A stretch of 64,000 nucleotides of DNA from Brassica napus (lineage: Eukaryota > Streptophyta > Magnoliopsida > Brassicales > Brassicaceae): contig NC_063448.1 of assembly GCF_020379485.1 (NCBI RefSeq), positions 18,561,726-18,625,725 of the forward strand, read 5' to 3'. A model generated the notes under the pieces. It saw only the letters and a program-made list of their open reading frames with translations. It ran no database searches and had not been told where the DNA came from. A program made the position numbers and the translations under genes. This document shows, piece after piece, positions 12,058-23,885 of the stretch. Every line of letters starts with the position of its first letter. Positions within the stretch are counted from its first letter, which is position 1.

Positions 12058-14328
12058 ATGGGAAGAGGGAGAGTGGAGTTGAAGAGGATAGAGAACAAGA
12101 TCAATAGGCAAGTGACGTTTGCAAAGAGAAGGAATGGCCTTTTGAAGAAAGCATACGAGCTTTCCGTTCTATGTGATGCAGAGGTTGCTCTCATCATCTT
12201 CTCTAGTAGAGGAAAACAGTACGAGTTTTGCAGTAGTTCGAGGTATTTCATATACCCACTTTCATCTATTGATTTGATTTGATTTTTATATTAAACAAAA
12301 ACGTTATATATGTTGTATGGGTAGGCTTCTGATGTGTTGTTGTGTCGTACCTTTTCTTTCATCCTTTAAAAGAAAAAAGCAAAGAGGAAGGGAATACCCA
12401 TTTCTGATCATTTTAAAAGATTAACTAAATAGCTTTTCTTTTATGTTTTTGAGTTTCTGATGATTTCCATTTTTGTTTTGATGATGTTTTATATTTCTAT
12501 ATTTTTTTCCATCTTATTAATCAAAGTTCTGTTGCAGGATCCTAACTAAGCCCTTTTTGCTTGTCTTTTCTTAGAATGTCTGCATATAAATTTACTTGAT
12601 ACCATGAATTTTTTTTGTTTATCTCAGAAGAGGCATTTGATCTCTTATAAAATTAGGGTTATTTTCTCTGGTAGCTAGTGAAATTAGTGATTAATTAGGG
12701 TTTTCTCTTGAATAATTTCTTCACAACTAATATTTGTCCACCTTTTGTTTTTCAATCCAATCAAATCACTCATCAATTTTGCAGAAGTTCTTGGGGGGGG
12801 AGGGGGAAGGGGTGATGAAGGGGGAGGGGGGGGGGGGAGGGGGGGGGGGGGGGTGTGTTTCATCTAAGCTAGAGCTACCCACTTTAGTAGTCCTTTAGGA
12901 CTTCCAATTTTGGTTAGAAATTCAAATTCATCTCATATATCCATCGGATCTTACTTCAGATTCACCCAAGTTTAATTTATGGGTTCTTTAATTAGATCTT
13001 TTTTTCTGAAAAGACTCCCACACTTTTCTGTAAACCCTAGCTAGGAATCATTTTATAGCCCCCTCAATTTTCTTTTAATGATTTGAATCTTGATTTTGTG
13101 AAAAAAAATTGTGTGTGATGCAGCATGCTTCGGACACTAGACAGGTACCAGAAGTGCAATTACGGAGCTCCAGAGCCCAATGTGCCTTCAAGAGAGGCCT
13201 TAGCAGTTGTACCCCCTCCTTTCTTTTTCTTAATTCTTGCCTTGCTTTCATTTGTTTCTGCTTAATTAAATCATTTTAATTGCTTTTATTAGTTGAGAAT
13301 CTCCTAATGTTAATATATTTGGCAACCAGGAACTTAATAGCCAGCAGGAGTATCTCAAGCTTAAGGAGCGTTACGACGCCTTACAGAGAACTCAAAGGTT
13401 AAACTCATTGACAAATTAAGGGCTAGTTAGCTAGAGAGTGTTTTTAATTACACAAAGAAATTAATTTTGATGGTATTTATTTTCTGGAATATCATAGGAA
13501 TCTATTGGGAGAAGATCTGGGACCTCTTAGCACAAAAGAGCTTGAGTCACTTGAGAGACAGCTTGATTCTTCTTTGAAGCAGATCAGAGCTCTCCGGGTA
13601 CTACTTCCTCCATTTCTCTCATCATATATGGTACTATTTATATACACACACACACTGTGAGGTCAATATTAAGTAAAAGGCTATATTAAATTTGCAGACA
13701 CAATTCATGCTCGACCAGCTCAATGATCTCCAGAGTAAGGTAATTAAATAAAAAAGAATTGAATGATGATGAAGCAAAATGTCTTATGTATCTACACTAG
13801 TAACCACTCTCCAATGAATATTTGGAGCAGGAACGCATGCTGGCTGAGACAAATAAAACTCTAAGGCTAAGGGTAATATATACTTTCTCATTCATAATAA
13901 GTCGATATATATAGTGCGCTTTGGTTTGGTCTACTAACAAGTGTGTACAGTTAGCTGATGGGTATCAGATGCCACTCCAACTCAACCCGAACCCAGAAGA
14001 TCATGACTACGGTCGTCATCAACAACATGAACACTCTCATCATCAAGCTTTCTTCCAGCCTTTGGAATGCGAACCCATTCTTCAAATGGGGTAATCTTAA
14101 ATGTCTACGGTCGTCATCAACTAACCAACTTTTATATATAATTATAATCAATTTTGTTCTCCTTTTAATTTTGTTGTGTACATATAAACATTATTTTAGC
14201 ATCTTAAATGTCTTTTTATGCAACGATGGAGCAGGTATCAGGGGCAGCAAGATCATGGAATGGGAGCAGGACCCAGTGTGAATAATTACATGTTGGGTTG
14301 GTTACCGTATGACACCAACTCTATTTGA
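12058..14328 (+). CDS. SEP3: SEPALLATA3 MADS-box transcription factor
   Basis: Eight coding exons: 12058-12242, 13124-13208, 13330-13397, 13498-13597, 13698-13739, 13831-13872, 13951-14090 and 14235-14328. All introns are GT-AG. Together they give 756 nt and 251 residues, the length I recall for Arabidopsis SEP3. MADS domain residues 1-60 (starts [20 protein letters not shown]), I region to about 90, K-box about 91-173, C-terminal activation region ending [15 protein letters not shown]3 is the E-class partner that joins A, B and C MADS proteins in floral quartets binding CArG boxes in the nucleus. Two MADS residues differ from the usual N50 and L54: here Ser50 and Gln54 (GKQYEF instead of GKLYEF). 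Intron 1 (881 bp) holds a long G tract and a perfect CArG box. The reading frame is intact, so the gene looks functional, with Q54 the one residue to question. Confidence 0.95.
12793..12853 (+). repeat. G-rich tract in SEP3 intron 1
   Basis: About 61 bases almost entirely G on the transcribed-sense strand, with a few A and T interruptions (runs of 8, 5, 4, 5 and more than 10 Gs). Such a tract can form G-quadruplexes in the non-template DNA strand and in the pre-mRNA, and it is a hotspot for length error in sequencing. Confidence 0.9.
12904..12913 (+). promoter_or_regulatory. CArG box in SEP3 intron 1
   Basis: CCAATTTTGG matches the MADS-protein consensus CC(A/T)6GG exactly. Intronic CArG boxes are common regulatory sites in MADS genes, and SEP3 is known to bind its own locus. 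Binding here is inferred. Confidence 0.5.
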
Positions 14329-14817
14329 AACTTTCTTCCTTTTTTTCTTTCACTTTTTGACATTTTTATTTTCTAAAACTTTCTCCTCCCCTCTTAGGCT
14401 TCTTTATGATTTGCCCTTCTCTCTATACTCTGTCTCGTGTGCATGTGTGTGTAATGTTTATTCTGTCGGTCTACAATTAAATAATTTTCCAACATAATTT
14501 GCTACTTATCATATGATTTGGCCAATACTCCTATACTGTGACACTAAAATCTTGATTACATGCATTATATATACATGCTTCCAGTTCCAAAATCCTTTTA
14601 ACAACCATTTTATGTCTTGTAAGTCTTTGTATAAATTATATATTAACCATTATTAGAACAACTCACACATTAAGCTATCAAGAGGCTCTTGTATTATATG
14701 CAAACCAACAAAAAGGAGAACTTGATAAAACTTATCTGTTAACAAGAAACCCATTGTTTAAAATCTAAAGGCCCAGACCTGCTATACTCGTGGGCTATCT
14801 CTATACTTTTATATAGG
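14329..14817. other. SEP3 3' flank
   Basis: T-rich DNA directly after the SEP3 stop codon, presumably the 3' untranslated region, then AT-rich intergenic DNA. No gene is seen. Confidence 0.5.
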
Positions 14818-15315
14818 TAGAGCTGGAAATTTTAGTTTTTACCCGCGGGTCCCGCTCTGTTTGACCCGTTGTGGAGCGGGTGCGGGTCGGCCATTTCGAA
14901 AAATTCAATATGCGGGTGCGGGTCGAGTTGATTCTACGCGGGGCAGGGGCGAGTCGGTTGATTTTGAATCGCGGGTACCCGCTAACCCGCAAAAAAATAA
15001 AAAAATAAAAAAAATTCAAAAAATAATATATATTTTCGTAAAAAATTTATAAAATACTATAAATTCAGAAAATAATATATAATTTAATTATTTTATTAGA
15101 AAAATAAGTAATATATAATTAAAATATAATTAAAATAATTATTTTATTAAAATTTATATTACCTGCGGGTCCCACCGATTACCCGCAAACTTGGACGGGG
15201 CGGGTGCGGGTATGAGAATCTTTCGTTGCAGATTATGTGGATCGAAGTTTTGTGTGAAAAAAAATGAATCGATCCGCGGGTTGGCGGAGCGGGTTGACCC
15301 GCGAACCCAGGTCTA
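14818..15315. mobile_element. hAT-like non-autonomous DNA transposon
   Basis: Ends TAGAGCTGG at the left and CCAGGTCTA at the right (imperfect inverted repeats of the hAT type) enclose arms rich in ACCCGCGGGT/GCGGGTGCGGGT and an AT-rich middle without coding frame. The flanks repeat ATATAGG on both sides, a 7-bp match to the 8-bp duplications made by hAT transposases. Confidence 0.7.
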
Positions 15316-15825
15316 ATATAGGGCCAATGGAAGATATCATTTAATTCTATGAACGCAATGGAAACTTTACTAAACTGACATCAGCTAAACCATAAGTCAG
15401 AGAGAGTAGAGAAAAAATGATTAGAAAACGACATCTGCTCAACTTCAAAGTACATGCAAATTATTTGAAAATTCATCGCGAGTTTATTGGTGAATCAATT
15501 AAGTTTAATAATAGTATTTATTAGTAGCAAAACGAGGTTAATATCAACTAATTATTTGATTATCACCAAAATCTCACTCTTAGCCTTAAAATTCAACATG
15601 TGTTCAAAAAAAAAAAAGCCTTAAAATTCAACCCAAACAGCTGGATTGAATACACAGAGTCTGTAAAGTGCAATGCCATTTTCCTAAAATCCATGAGAGC
15701 AACTCTTTATTAGTATTTGATTCAAACAACACATCCGAGTCAAATAACCAAAAAAAAAAACTAAGAAATAGCACAAAAAGAAAAGGAAACGACTTCTTCT
15801 CTGGTTTGACCGGAACTAATTTACT

Positions 15826-16064
15826 ACTTCCGTTTCAAAATAAATGATATTTTAGAGAGTTTTTGATGTTTCAAAATAAATATATTTTTATATTTCAATG
15901 TATTTTTTAACTTTATTAAAATTTGTGTAATCATTCATATTTTGTAGGATGATTGGTTGAATAAATTTTAATTTATATTTTAATAATATTTTTTAAATGA
16001 AAAACAAAAGCTTTTAATAGTTGTATCATATCTTAAAACTTAATATATTTTGAAACAGAAGGGT
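15826..16064. mobile_element. Stowaway-like MITE
   Basis: Inverted ends CTTCCGTTTCAAAATA (left) and the complement of CTTCTGTTTCAAAATA (right) bound an AT-rich interior of about 240 bp with no coding frame. The end motif is like that of plant Stowaway (Tc1/mariner) MITEs. The target duplication was not resolved. Confidence 0.55.
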
Positions 16065-16349
16065 GGTAGATAAGATGTAAGAATGCAGTAGTAGAAGATA
16101 AGGAAGGCCCCTTAGAGGACCCACCAATTGTCTTCCACCTCCATGCTTTCGGAATTTGTCTTCTCCGTACTTGCCCTCACCTTCGCGTGTCCATCATTTT
16201 TAGACAAGTCGGGTTTTGCAAACAAGTTTGAATTCCTTGTCTGTAATGATTAGGGGAGGAAGTTTATCATCTCCATTACTTCTCCACAGTTTTTTTTTTT
16301 TTTGGTAAAATGTTAAGATTTATACTATTTTTGAGTTTTTTCGATGTTG

Positions 16350-19300
16350 ATTACAACTTACTGAGAACAGAAAAGAGAAACAAAACAACCAAAGTAACCA
16401 AAGTCAAGTTGAAACCTGAAGGAGGTTGGATATAGGAAAAATAAAACTCCAGCATGGAAGGCGAGGTGTCAGGCGATGGAAAGGAGATGAGTCGGTCGCG
16501 TATCTGTCTGTCAAGAGCGCGAGGGAGACCAGGAGCATTGGTGGAGACTGCTGTGAAGATCTGCTGAGTTTCTCTCACGCCATAGAGCATAGATGGTTGA
16601 TTGGAAGATAAGTTTGATAACGGCCACCTGGCGAGGAGGAAGAGTGCTTCGATTGATCAGAGCAGCTGCAGAGTGCAAATCAGAGGGAGTTCCCGAAAGG
16701 ATGCTTTGACTGAAGTGAGTTCATATTGATGTGGAGTATTCGCATTCAAAGAAAAGATGGTGATGAGTCTCGATACCATTGGAGCACAAGACACAGGAAG
16801 CATGCACGTTCATACCCCACCGTATGAGTCTGTCCCTAGTTGGTAGACGCCTCAGCAGAGTAAGCCAAGCGACAAATGCATTGCTAGGTATATGTTCTTT
16901 AAACCACACTGTTTTTGACCAGAAGACACTGGGAGAGTGTTGTCTGATATGCTCCCAAGTGGTATTGGAAGAGAAACGAGGTTCGAAGCTACCATCGGGT
17001 TTGCGCCACAGAAACTAGTCATGTCCCGAAATAGGAGATGGTGGAGGTATCGTCGTAACAACAATCTGCACAATTTCAGTGATGGGAGATCTGGCTGGGG
17101 ACAAAATCCATGATCCATTACTTGCAGCCTCAGCGACAGTAGCCTCCTTGTGGATTCGTAGGTCGTGAGGTCCATTATCCCCAATGACAGAGATCAGCTG
17201 ACCCAACTCAGTCCATGTATCAAACCAGAATGATGCAGTTGTACCATCTTTGATCAAGCAGCGCATGTAGTCCTTTAGCATTGGTCTAAGCTGGAGCATA
17301 CTCCTAACCGTGGAAGAGAGTCTTTGAGATTCTTGAATTTTCCAGAAGTTTGACCTGTGAAACACATTGCTGCGCAGCCAAGACACCCATAACGAGTCAG
17401 GGTTAGAGAAATAATGTCAGGCCCTTTTTAGACTGAAGACAAGCTGGAAGTCTTCTAGAAGGCGGATACCCAAACCCCCCTCTGATTTAGGACGACAAAC
17501 ATCCTCCCAAACTTCTCTAGAGCCAGCAGCCGAAGTAGTCTTGTTCTTTCATAGGAAAGAGGCACAAAGAGAATCAACTTTTGCATAAAAAGCTTTGGGA
17601 AGAACAAACACCGCACTCCAAAAATTTACCTTTCGGTAAATCACAGACCCTACCATTCTCACTTTTCCAGCAAAAGACAAATATTTAACTATCCATGAAT
17701 GCAACTTCCCAGTTATCTTGTCGATAAATGGCTGAAGAGTGGCCATCGTGAGTCTCCTGGGGTTCAGAGGGAGACCCAGATAGCGCGTTGGGAAGGTCCC
17801 GCGTTTAAACCCAGGTATATCTGAAAGTACTGAAGCTGAGATATCATCATAACCTCCAAATAAAATTTCTGATTTATCAGGGTTCATTGCTAGCCCACTT
17901 TTGCGCTTAAACTTGTCCATCGCTGAACAGATCCCAGTAAGTGAATGTCTAGAGCCATCAGTGAACACAAGTAGATAATCGGCAAAGAGTAGGTGAGTTA
18001 GTTTTGGATCAGAGGAATTAGGATGAAGCCTTATCTGCCCACTGTCCGCAGCTTGCGATATCATACTGCTGAGTGCCTCCATGACAAATAAGAAGAGATA
18101 CGGTGATAACGGGTCACCTTGCCGTAGCCCTTTCTTACCGGGGAAGAAGCCTGCAAGCTCTCCATTGATTGCCACAGAAACCGCGGAGATGAGATGCACT
18201 CTTTGATCCACACTCTGAAGAGAGGAGGGAAGTTTTGAGCCTCGAGTAGCTTAAGCACGAAGTCCCAGAATACCGTGTCGAATGCTTTCCTAATGTCCAC
18301 TTTGAGCATAGAACTTTTAGCACAGTCACGTTTGTCATAATGCCAAATCAGTTCAGAAGATAGTAAAACATTCTCCCCGAGGCTTCTCCCTTTTAGAAAT
18401 GCTAACTGACTGGGGCTGATGCTCTCAGATAACACCTCCTTAAGGCGATTTGAGATAATCTTTGAGATTATCTTGTATACCAAGTTACAGCAACTGATAG
18501 GTCTAAAATCACCAAGCTTGCGGTCTTGAGGTTGCTTCGGAATAAGAGCAATTGCAGTGGTATTGATATCCTTTAGCAGTCTCCCATTGCGAAAGAACTC
18601 GCTGACCGCAGCAATAACATCTTTGCCAACTATGCTCCAAGTTGATCTATAGAATTCCACTGAGCATCCATCTGGTCTGGGACTCTTGCTTAGAGGCATA
18701 GCGAAGACTGTTTTGGTTATTTCATCTTCTGAGACAGGCCGAGTTAAGACCTAACAATGTGTATCTGAGCAACGGAAGGACAAAAGGTCTTGTAACTCTG
18801 CAACCGTGCAAGGCGACTCCTGCAAATCTGTATGACCAAGAATTCCCTTGAAATAACCAGCAGCGTGGCTCTTTATTTCCTCCGCGTTACCAATGAGTTT
18901 GTCGTCAGTGTCACGGAGATAGTAGATGTGATTATTTGCAGCCCGCTGGACCACACACTTATGATAGAACGAGGTATCTCGGTCACCAAGGTGATGCCAT
19001 CTCACTCTCGATTTCTGTCTATAGAATTTTTCTTCAGCTTTTTTCAGTGTGTTCCATTTCGCCCTCTCATCATGTTCAAGACGGGCAGTAGCTGGGTCTG
19101 GATTAGAGAGCAGGCGACACTGGAGTTCAGAAACTATAGCTGACTGATCCTTCACTCGCTGAGAAATACCACTGTAATGTGTCTTGTTCAGCCTACGGAG
19201 CACACCTTTCATGAGTTTCTGAGATCGAAAGAGTTTAAACTGCAGTGATCCTTGTATGTTGTCGCAGTTCCAGGCCTCCCTTACTGAATCCAAGTAGTCT

Positions 19301-20074
19301 GGGTGATCTATGATGTGGTGGAAAAACTTGAAGGGCTTTACCACCCGGCAGCGTATTGAAGGCATTGTCACTAGACAACTTGCATGATCAGATTGCTGGG
19401 GTTCCAAGAATTCTCCATAGGCGTCCTGAAATGTTTGAGCCCACTGCTGGTTTACATAAAGATGATCAATCCTTTTCGAGATGGGTGCTGCATCGTTGTT
19501 GTTATACCATGTAAAAGGTAAGACTTTTGTCTGAGATTCAAACAAGTATGCCTGCTGAATTGCTAAGGCAAAGTCATCAATCCCAAAAGAATCAACATCA
19601 GTATCATGGTGATTAGAATGATGTTCTGTCCGTAAAATCTGATTAAAGTCACTACTGCCCAAGGATAGCGAGAGACAGGAGTTGATGCATTTAGCGAAGA
19701 CAGCTCCTCCCATAGTGGCGCCATTCCTTTACCTGATTGAATGCGTAGACGAATGTAACGGTGAGGTTTACATTCTGTGCAGCAATAAAAAATCCACAGG
19801 TAACCGCTTGAGCCGAAGCTTAGTACATGGTCATCACGACATAAGGGTCCCAAACGACGATGATTCTCGTAGTACCGTGGTAAGATGAGTTTTCAAAAAA
19901 CTTCCATCCAACTGGAAGAGCAGAAGATATCCGGCTTGAGTTTATTGGTTGTATATGCGTCTCAAGACAAGCTCCTAAAAGAGGTCGGTGGCTATTTATC
20001 CACTCCTTGACCATATTGTGGCGTCGATTGCAGTTGAGTCCTCTGACGTTCCACACAAAAAACATATTTAACAT
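16350..20074 (-). pseudogene. LINE ORF2: endonuclease and reverse transcriptase, broken
   Basis: The endonuclease starts with VWNVRGLNCN (20074-19820) and ends with an SDHASCLV motif in the 19713-18751 frame. The reverse transcriptase spans 18699-17549: motif A (KVDIRKAFDTVFWDF) and GLRQGDPLSPYLF are present, but the catalytic FADD is read as FADY, losing an essential aspartate. A frameshift lies near 18150. The C-terminal zinc-binding region (about 16909-16721) keeps CVLC and the following His/Cys. Stops interrupt the region at 17549, 17015 and 16721. It encodes no active enzyme. Confidence 0.85.
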
Positions 20075-20079
20075 ACTGA

Positions 20080-21210
20080 TTAGTGTCTTGCAGCCTTGCG
20101 GCCGCTCTTCCTGTTGTTGACCAGGAAGAAAGGTTTCTCGGTTTTACCCGTTGATAGAGTTCCATGAGCTGGTGAGGGCTCATTTGCTTCATAAAACACT
20201 GAGATTGAAGAATGTCCCATGTGCCTGTCTAGGGAGATTACTCGTTTGGGTCCCGGGTCTTCGTTTTCTGAAGTGTTGTCGACAACACCCATACTCTGTT
20301 TTGAACACTGATTAGTACTACGCGAAACATCCTGTTCCGTTGAAGTTTGTCCCTCTTCAGGTGCACTTTCAAGTGGGGTAATATCCGCACCATGTGTGAC
20401 ATTTCCTGTAGCAGGTAGGATTTACTCGGCTCGTGCATTCCCAGCTGCGTAACCACTTGTGTCCTGAGCCTCAGCGTGAGACGCCAAAGTTGGACCCCCT
20501 TCCCGACTATGATGATTACTTTTAACAGATAGAGAGCGAGCACTCCTGGATCGTCGGTTTCCTCTAGACTGTCTACCTCGAGAACGACTGTTGTTTTCTC
20601 GAGGACGACCACTATGCTCTCCAGGTACGTTAGAACGTCGAGAGTCATCTTGCTTATAAATAGCAGTAGAACGTGGACACCGAGCTGAGTCATGTCCATA
20701 TCTATCGCAATGAGTGCACTTCTTAGGTAGCCAAGGATATGATACATCGATCTCTACCTCACGCCCATTGGAGAACCCCGTGATAATCTTATCTGGTAGA
20801 TCCGTTAGTAAACTGACCCACACCCATATCTTTGCTACCTCGAAGTTCTCCTTTCGTTCAGTTTCCGGGGCAAGAGACTCTGGTTTCCTGATAGCAGTTG
20901 TTAGCCTACTCAGACTCTGTTTGTTGAATAGTAATTATGGTACTCCGTGTAGCTCTACTGGAATAACCGCAGTGGTCAGCTGAGGCTCTTCCTTTGAAAA
21001 GTCTGAAGACCATGGGGCTACGAACATCGGGCTCCCTGCTATCATCCATGCCGGCCGACTAAGGAGTACATTCCTTGTTCTCTCATTTGTAACTTTAAGA
21101 AGAAAGCATCTGTGACCTACTCGATGGACGAAAACTTTTTGGATAAAGTTCACCTTTACTTCTCGACAGTTGTCAAGCAAATCGACATTAAAACCTTTCC
21201 TCTCCAACAT
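20080..21210 (-). pseudogene. LINE ORF1: DUF4283 and CCHC zinc knuckle
   Basis: Segments at 21210-20935 and 20823-20422 (minus) look like the DUF4283 domain followed by a zinc knuckle, CTHCDRYGHDSARC (C-x2-C-x4-H-x4-C), then a Ser/Arg-rich tail. This is the RNA-binding first protein of plant L1 elements. The segments are in different frames or separated by stops, so no full protein is made. Confidence 0.7.
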
Positions 21211-21266
21211 TCAACAGGCAGTAATTTACCGAGAAAATATTTTGAATTAACAGAGTGGTTTTTGTG

Positions 21267-21632
21267 ATGATGAGAAGACAAGGAGATGAAGAGTCTAGGG
21301 CTTTCTACGACCTATCGGCTCTAGTCCTGAGTCTCCTTCGTTCTCCTCCTAATGCCGAACTCTCTCCCCACTCAATTCCCTGATTCCGTCAGACGCAAAT
21401 ATCTCATCCGTCTGGATTCGCGTCGCTGCTTCTCGGGATATCTGTGGCTCTTATGCTATGTGGATCTTTGACCTTCTTCATCGGTTTCCTCTTGTTGCCT
21501 TGGGTTCTGGCTCTGATCATTGTTTTCTACGTCGCCGGGATCGTTTCCGCCATTTCCATAGCCTGGAGGTCCATCCATGCTCTGTTACGTCTTGACGCCT
21601 CCTCCCTCCTCCACAAAGGAGATTTCTGGTAA
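21267..21632 (+). pseudogene. Small membrane protein (At1g27290-like) with an in-frame stop
   Basis: One frame runs from ATG 21267 to TAA 21632 (121 codons) but is cut by TGA at 21381-21383. Before it lies an acidic and hydrophobic start (MMRRQGDEESRAFYDLSALV). After it lie two adjacent membrane segments (about 21432-21560) and a basic tail ending DFW. Both halves look like one small two-helix membrane protein. Its place next to the At1g27300 and NTF2A homologues suggests At1g27290 (by locus order). The stop could come from CGA to TGA. The LINE ends roughly 20-60 bp upstream, in the 5' untranslated region or promoter. Translation from GTG or ATG codons after the stop is possible but would lose the N-terminus, so I call it a likely pseudogene. 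Confidence 0.6.
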
Positions 21633-22460
21633 ATTTAAACTCACGATCTCGAGATAATTGAGTCCACCTGGTTTAGAGGGCTTCCCTAATTAAATTGATC
21701 TTTGTGTTACCCTTCATGTACACACTATTTTTGGAAAACTCTTTGAGCAAGTTTTGTTTTTGAAGCCAGTTTCATGTCTGTGGTGGTTACAATGTGCGTG
21801 TCCATTCGCAGATTGGAAGCTTTTGTGATGTGGCGAGCGAGACTTGCAAAACGCTCTATTATCATCTCGAAGCAGGACAACAAAAATGATGGATTTGATT
21901 ATATATAACATAACACACAACAATCCAATTTGGTAGTTTTTATTTTCTGTTAGAAATATTCTGATATGTACTTTATTCTCTATTTCTTTTCCCAACTGGC
22001 CGTCAAAGTAACGTTGGTGTAGTTGATAAAAAGGTGTCAGGTCCTGATCCATGTTATTGGCAATCTCAAAAACATCAAGTGTTACACTGTGAGGAGAAGC
22101 TTCAACTGTGTAGAGCCAAATAAGGAAATTTACGCAACTAAACTGTGTCAAATCAAAATTGTTTAAGTTAAATTAATCGAATAACAAAACCAAGCCTAAC
22201 AAACAAAAAATCGATTTTCCTATCTCCATCAATGTCTCTTAATTAAGATAAAAGAAGAAAAGAAATGGTGTGAGGTGCCGTGAGTTATTCGACAACTGGT
22301 CTATAGATGTTACGTGTCGGGGCCGGACTTACGTTCACATTCGCAAACAAAGTCATAGCTTAAATAAATTAAAAAGGAGAAATATAAGCAACAATAAACA
22401 TCTTTCGAGGAGAGATAGAGAGAGCGGCGGAGAGGTAAGAGAAGCAAGGGTTTTGTGTTT

Positions 22461-23544
22461 ATGAATATGGAGTCGAGTGAGGACGTGGAGGTTCTGAGCA
22501 GAGCCATCGAAAAACTTCTTGATGAGAAGAGGAAGAGAGAAGCTGCTGGTGACTCCTTCATCGAAGACGACGACGACCAGCTTCTCCTCACTAAGCTTAT
22601 ATCCCAGGTGCCTTTTCTTCACCCCCACCCCCCCCCCCCCACCCCATCCGATGTATTTTGGTTTAAATTGATTAATCTGATGTTTGCCCCTAATCAAGTT
22701 TTCTGGGTTCAACAAGGTTGAACATGATGTTTGAATCATCATGGACTGCAAAAAAAAAAAAAACTAAACGAGGCTGTGTAATAATTATTCTTCTGTGATA
22801 AGTGCTTTGATTTAGTGAAATCCGCCTGGCCTGATTTGTTTCATGAATTGAACAAATACAAAAAGAAAAGTAAATGAACAGGATTCTTTTTGTCAGTGTA
22901 TCATTATTGGTACTTGAACAACTTGGGTCTTTGGAATGTAACAGTGAACTCTTCTTTTCAAAACGTGATGCGTTGTTGACAAGTTGTTGTTTGATGATGG
23001 CCATTGGCCAAGACTTCTCTCTCTAATGGCATGACTTGATGACCTATATTACAATTTCAGGGCTGATGCTAATTTTTGTTTATAAACTCAGTTGGAATCA
23101 CCGAACCCAATCCAAAAGACAGTTGTGACTGCCAAAGATGAAGAAGGAGAACCATCGCCAGTTTCTTCACCTTCCAAAGGAAAACAAGAGGACAAGAGAC
23201 GATTGGAAGAGATAGCTAAAGACATCAAGGAAGTGAAGAGGCAGAACAAAGTAACCCACATACTGCTCTCGGCTTTGATCATCCTGACACTGACGTGGCA
23301 GCTCTCTGAGTACTCAATGATTTACATGATGAAAGAGAGATTAACCCACCCAATCAGATCCATCGGAGGTATGTTTTCAGGGGTGTTCAAAGGTAAGTTA
23401 CTTCCAATCAAGAACAGACTTCAAGGGACTTCCAACGACAAGGAGGAAAACAACCTTCACAATGGGAGTGGAACAAACAATGGAGTTCATATCCAAGTGC
23501 CCGATCTGTTGCGAGAATTCGGTTTCGACGATGATGAAGAATGA
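22461..23544 (+). CDS. Single-pass membrane protein, At1g27300-like
   Basis: Two exons, 22461-22607 and 23092-23544, joined in phase 0 by a GT-AG intron, give 199 residues. The start is ATG 22461 (a second ATG lies at 22467). Residues 1-49 are acidic and helical. The 49-105 stretch is Lys/Glu-rich (probable coiled coil). A hydrophobic helix near residues 105-127 (THILLSALIILTLTWQL) is followed by a hydrophilic tail ending FGFDDDEE. I know no function. It sits where Arabidopsis has At1g27300, next to NTF2A, and resembles it as I recall. The 5' untranslated stretch is GA-rich. The intron contains a C11 run (22629-22639) and an A13 run. Confidence 0.85.
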
Positions 23545-23885
23545 TATCTTTCTTCTGCAACTTGTTTATGTCATACAATTACTATCTGGAGACAGGGTCA
23601 AAAATACTCATTATCTCTTTACTTTCAGTTTTAGGCAAAATGTAAAAATGTAGTTGTTTCAGCAAACTTTTCAATATGAAAAAGGGTTCCAACAGAGAAG
23701 CACCTTTTCATTGTAATAATTGATTATAACCGCTTGCTGAATCACACAGAGTCATCTCAACCAAAGTTAACAGAGAGCTCTCCATTGATTAAAGTAAAGA
23801 CAGAGAGCAAAACAAGCTTCAATTCTACTAAAAACCAACATGAATTAACCCACCAAAGATCCATCAGTCTCTGCAACTAGATTCC
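23545..23885. other. Convergent 3' flanks
   Basis: The At1g27300-like gene (plus) and NTF2A (minus) converge here. The 341 bp hold both 3' untranslated regions and no further gene. Confidence 0.6.

Larger units (their letters stand above)
16290..21250 (-). mobile_element. Dead L1-type LINE retrotransposon
   Basis: Read on the minus strand: a nucleic-acid-binding first region with a DUF4283-like domain and CCHC knuckle, then apurinic endonuclease, reverse transcriptase and a C-terminal zinc-binding domain, ending in an A14 tail (T14 at 16290-16303). This is the usual order of plant L1/ATLINE elements. The frame is cut by several shifts and stops. I could not find a target-site duplication. 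The 5' end is placed only approximately, within about 60 bp of the start codon of the neighbouring small membrane-protein gene. Confidence 0.85.

Noticed and set aside
11667..12251. 194-codon minus-strand frame
   Set aside because: Antisense to SEP3 exon 1 and its leader; Phe/Ser-rich, no domain.
16290..21250. Target-site duplication of the LINE
   Set aside because: No matching pair longer than four bases found next to the A-tail and the putative 5' end.
21714..22151. 145-codon minus-strand frame downstream of the small membrane-protein gene
   Set aside because: Starts with TTG, no domain, no splice context, in the 3' flank of a neighbour. Probably chance.
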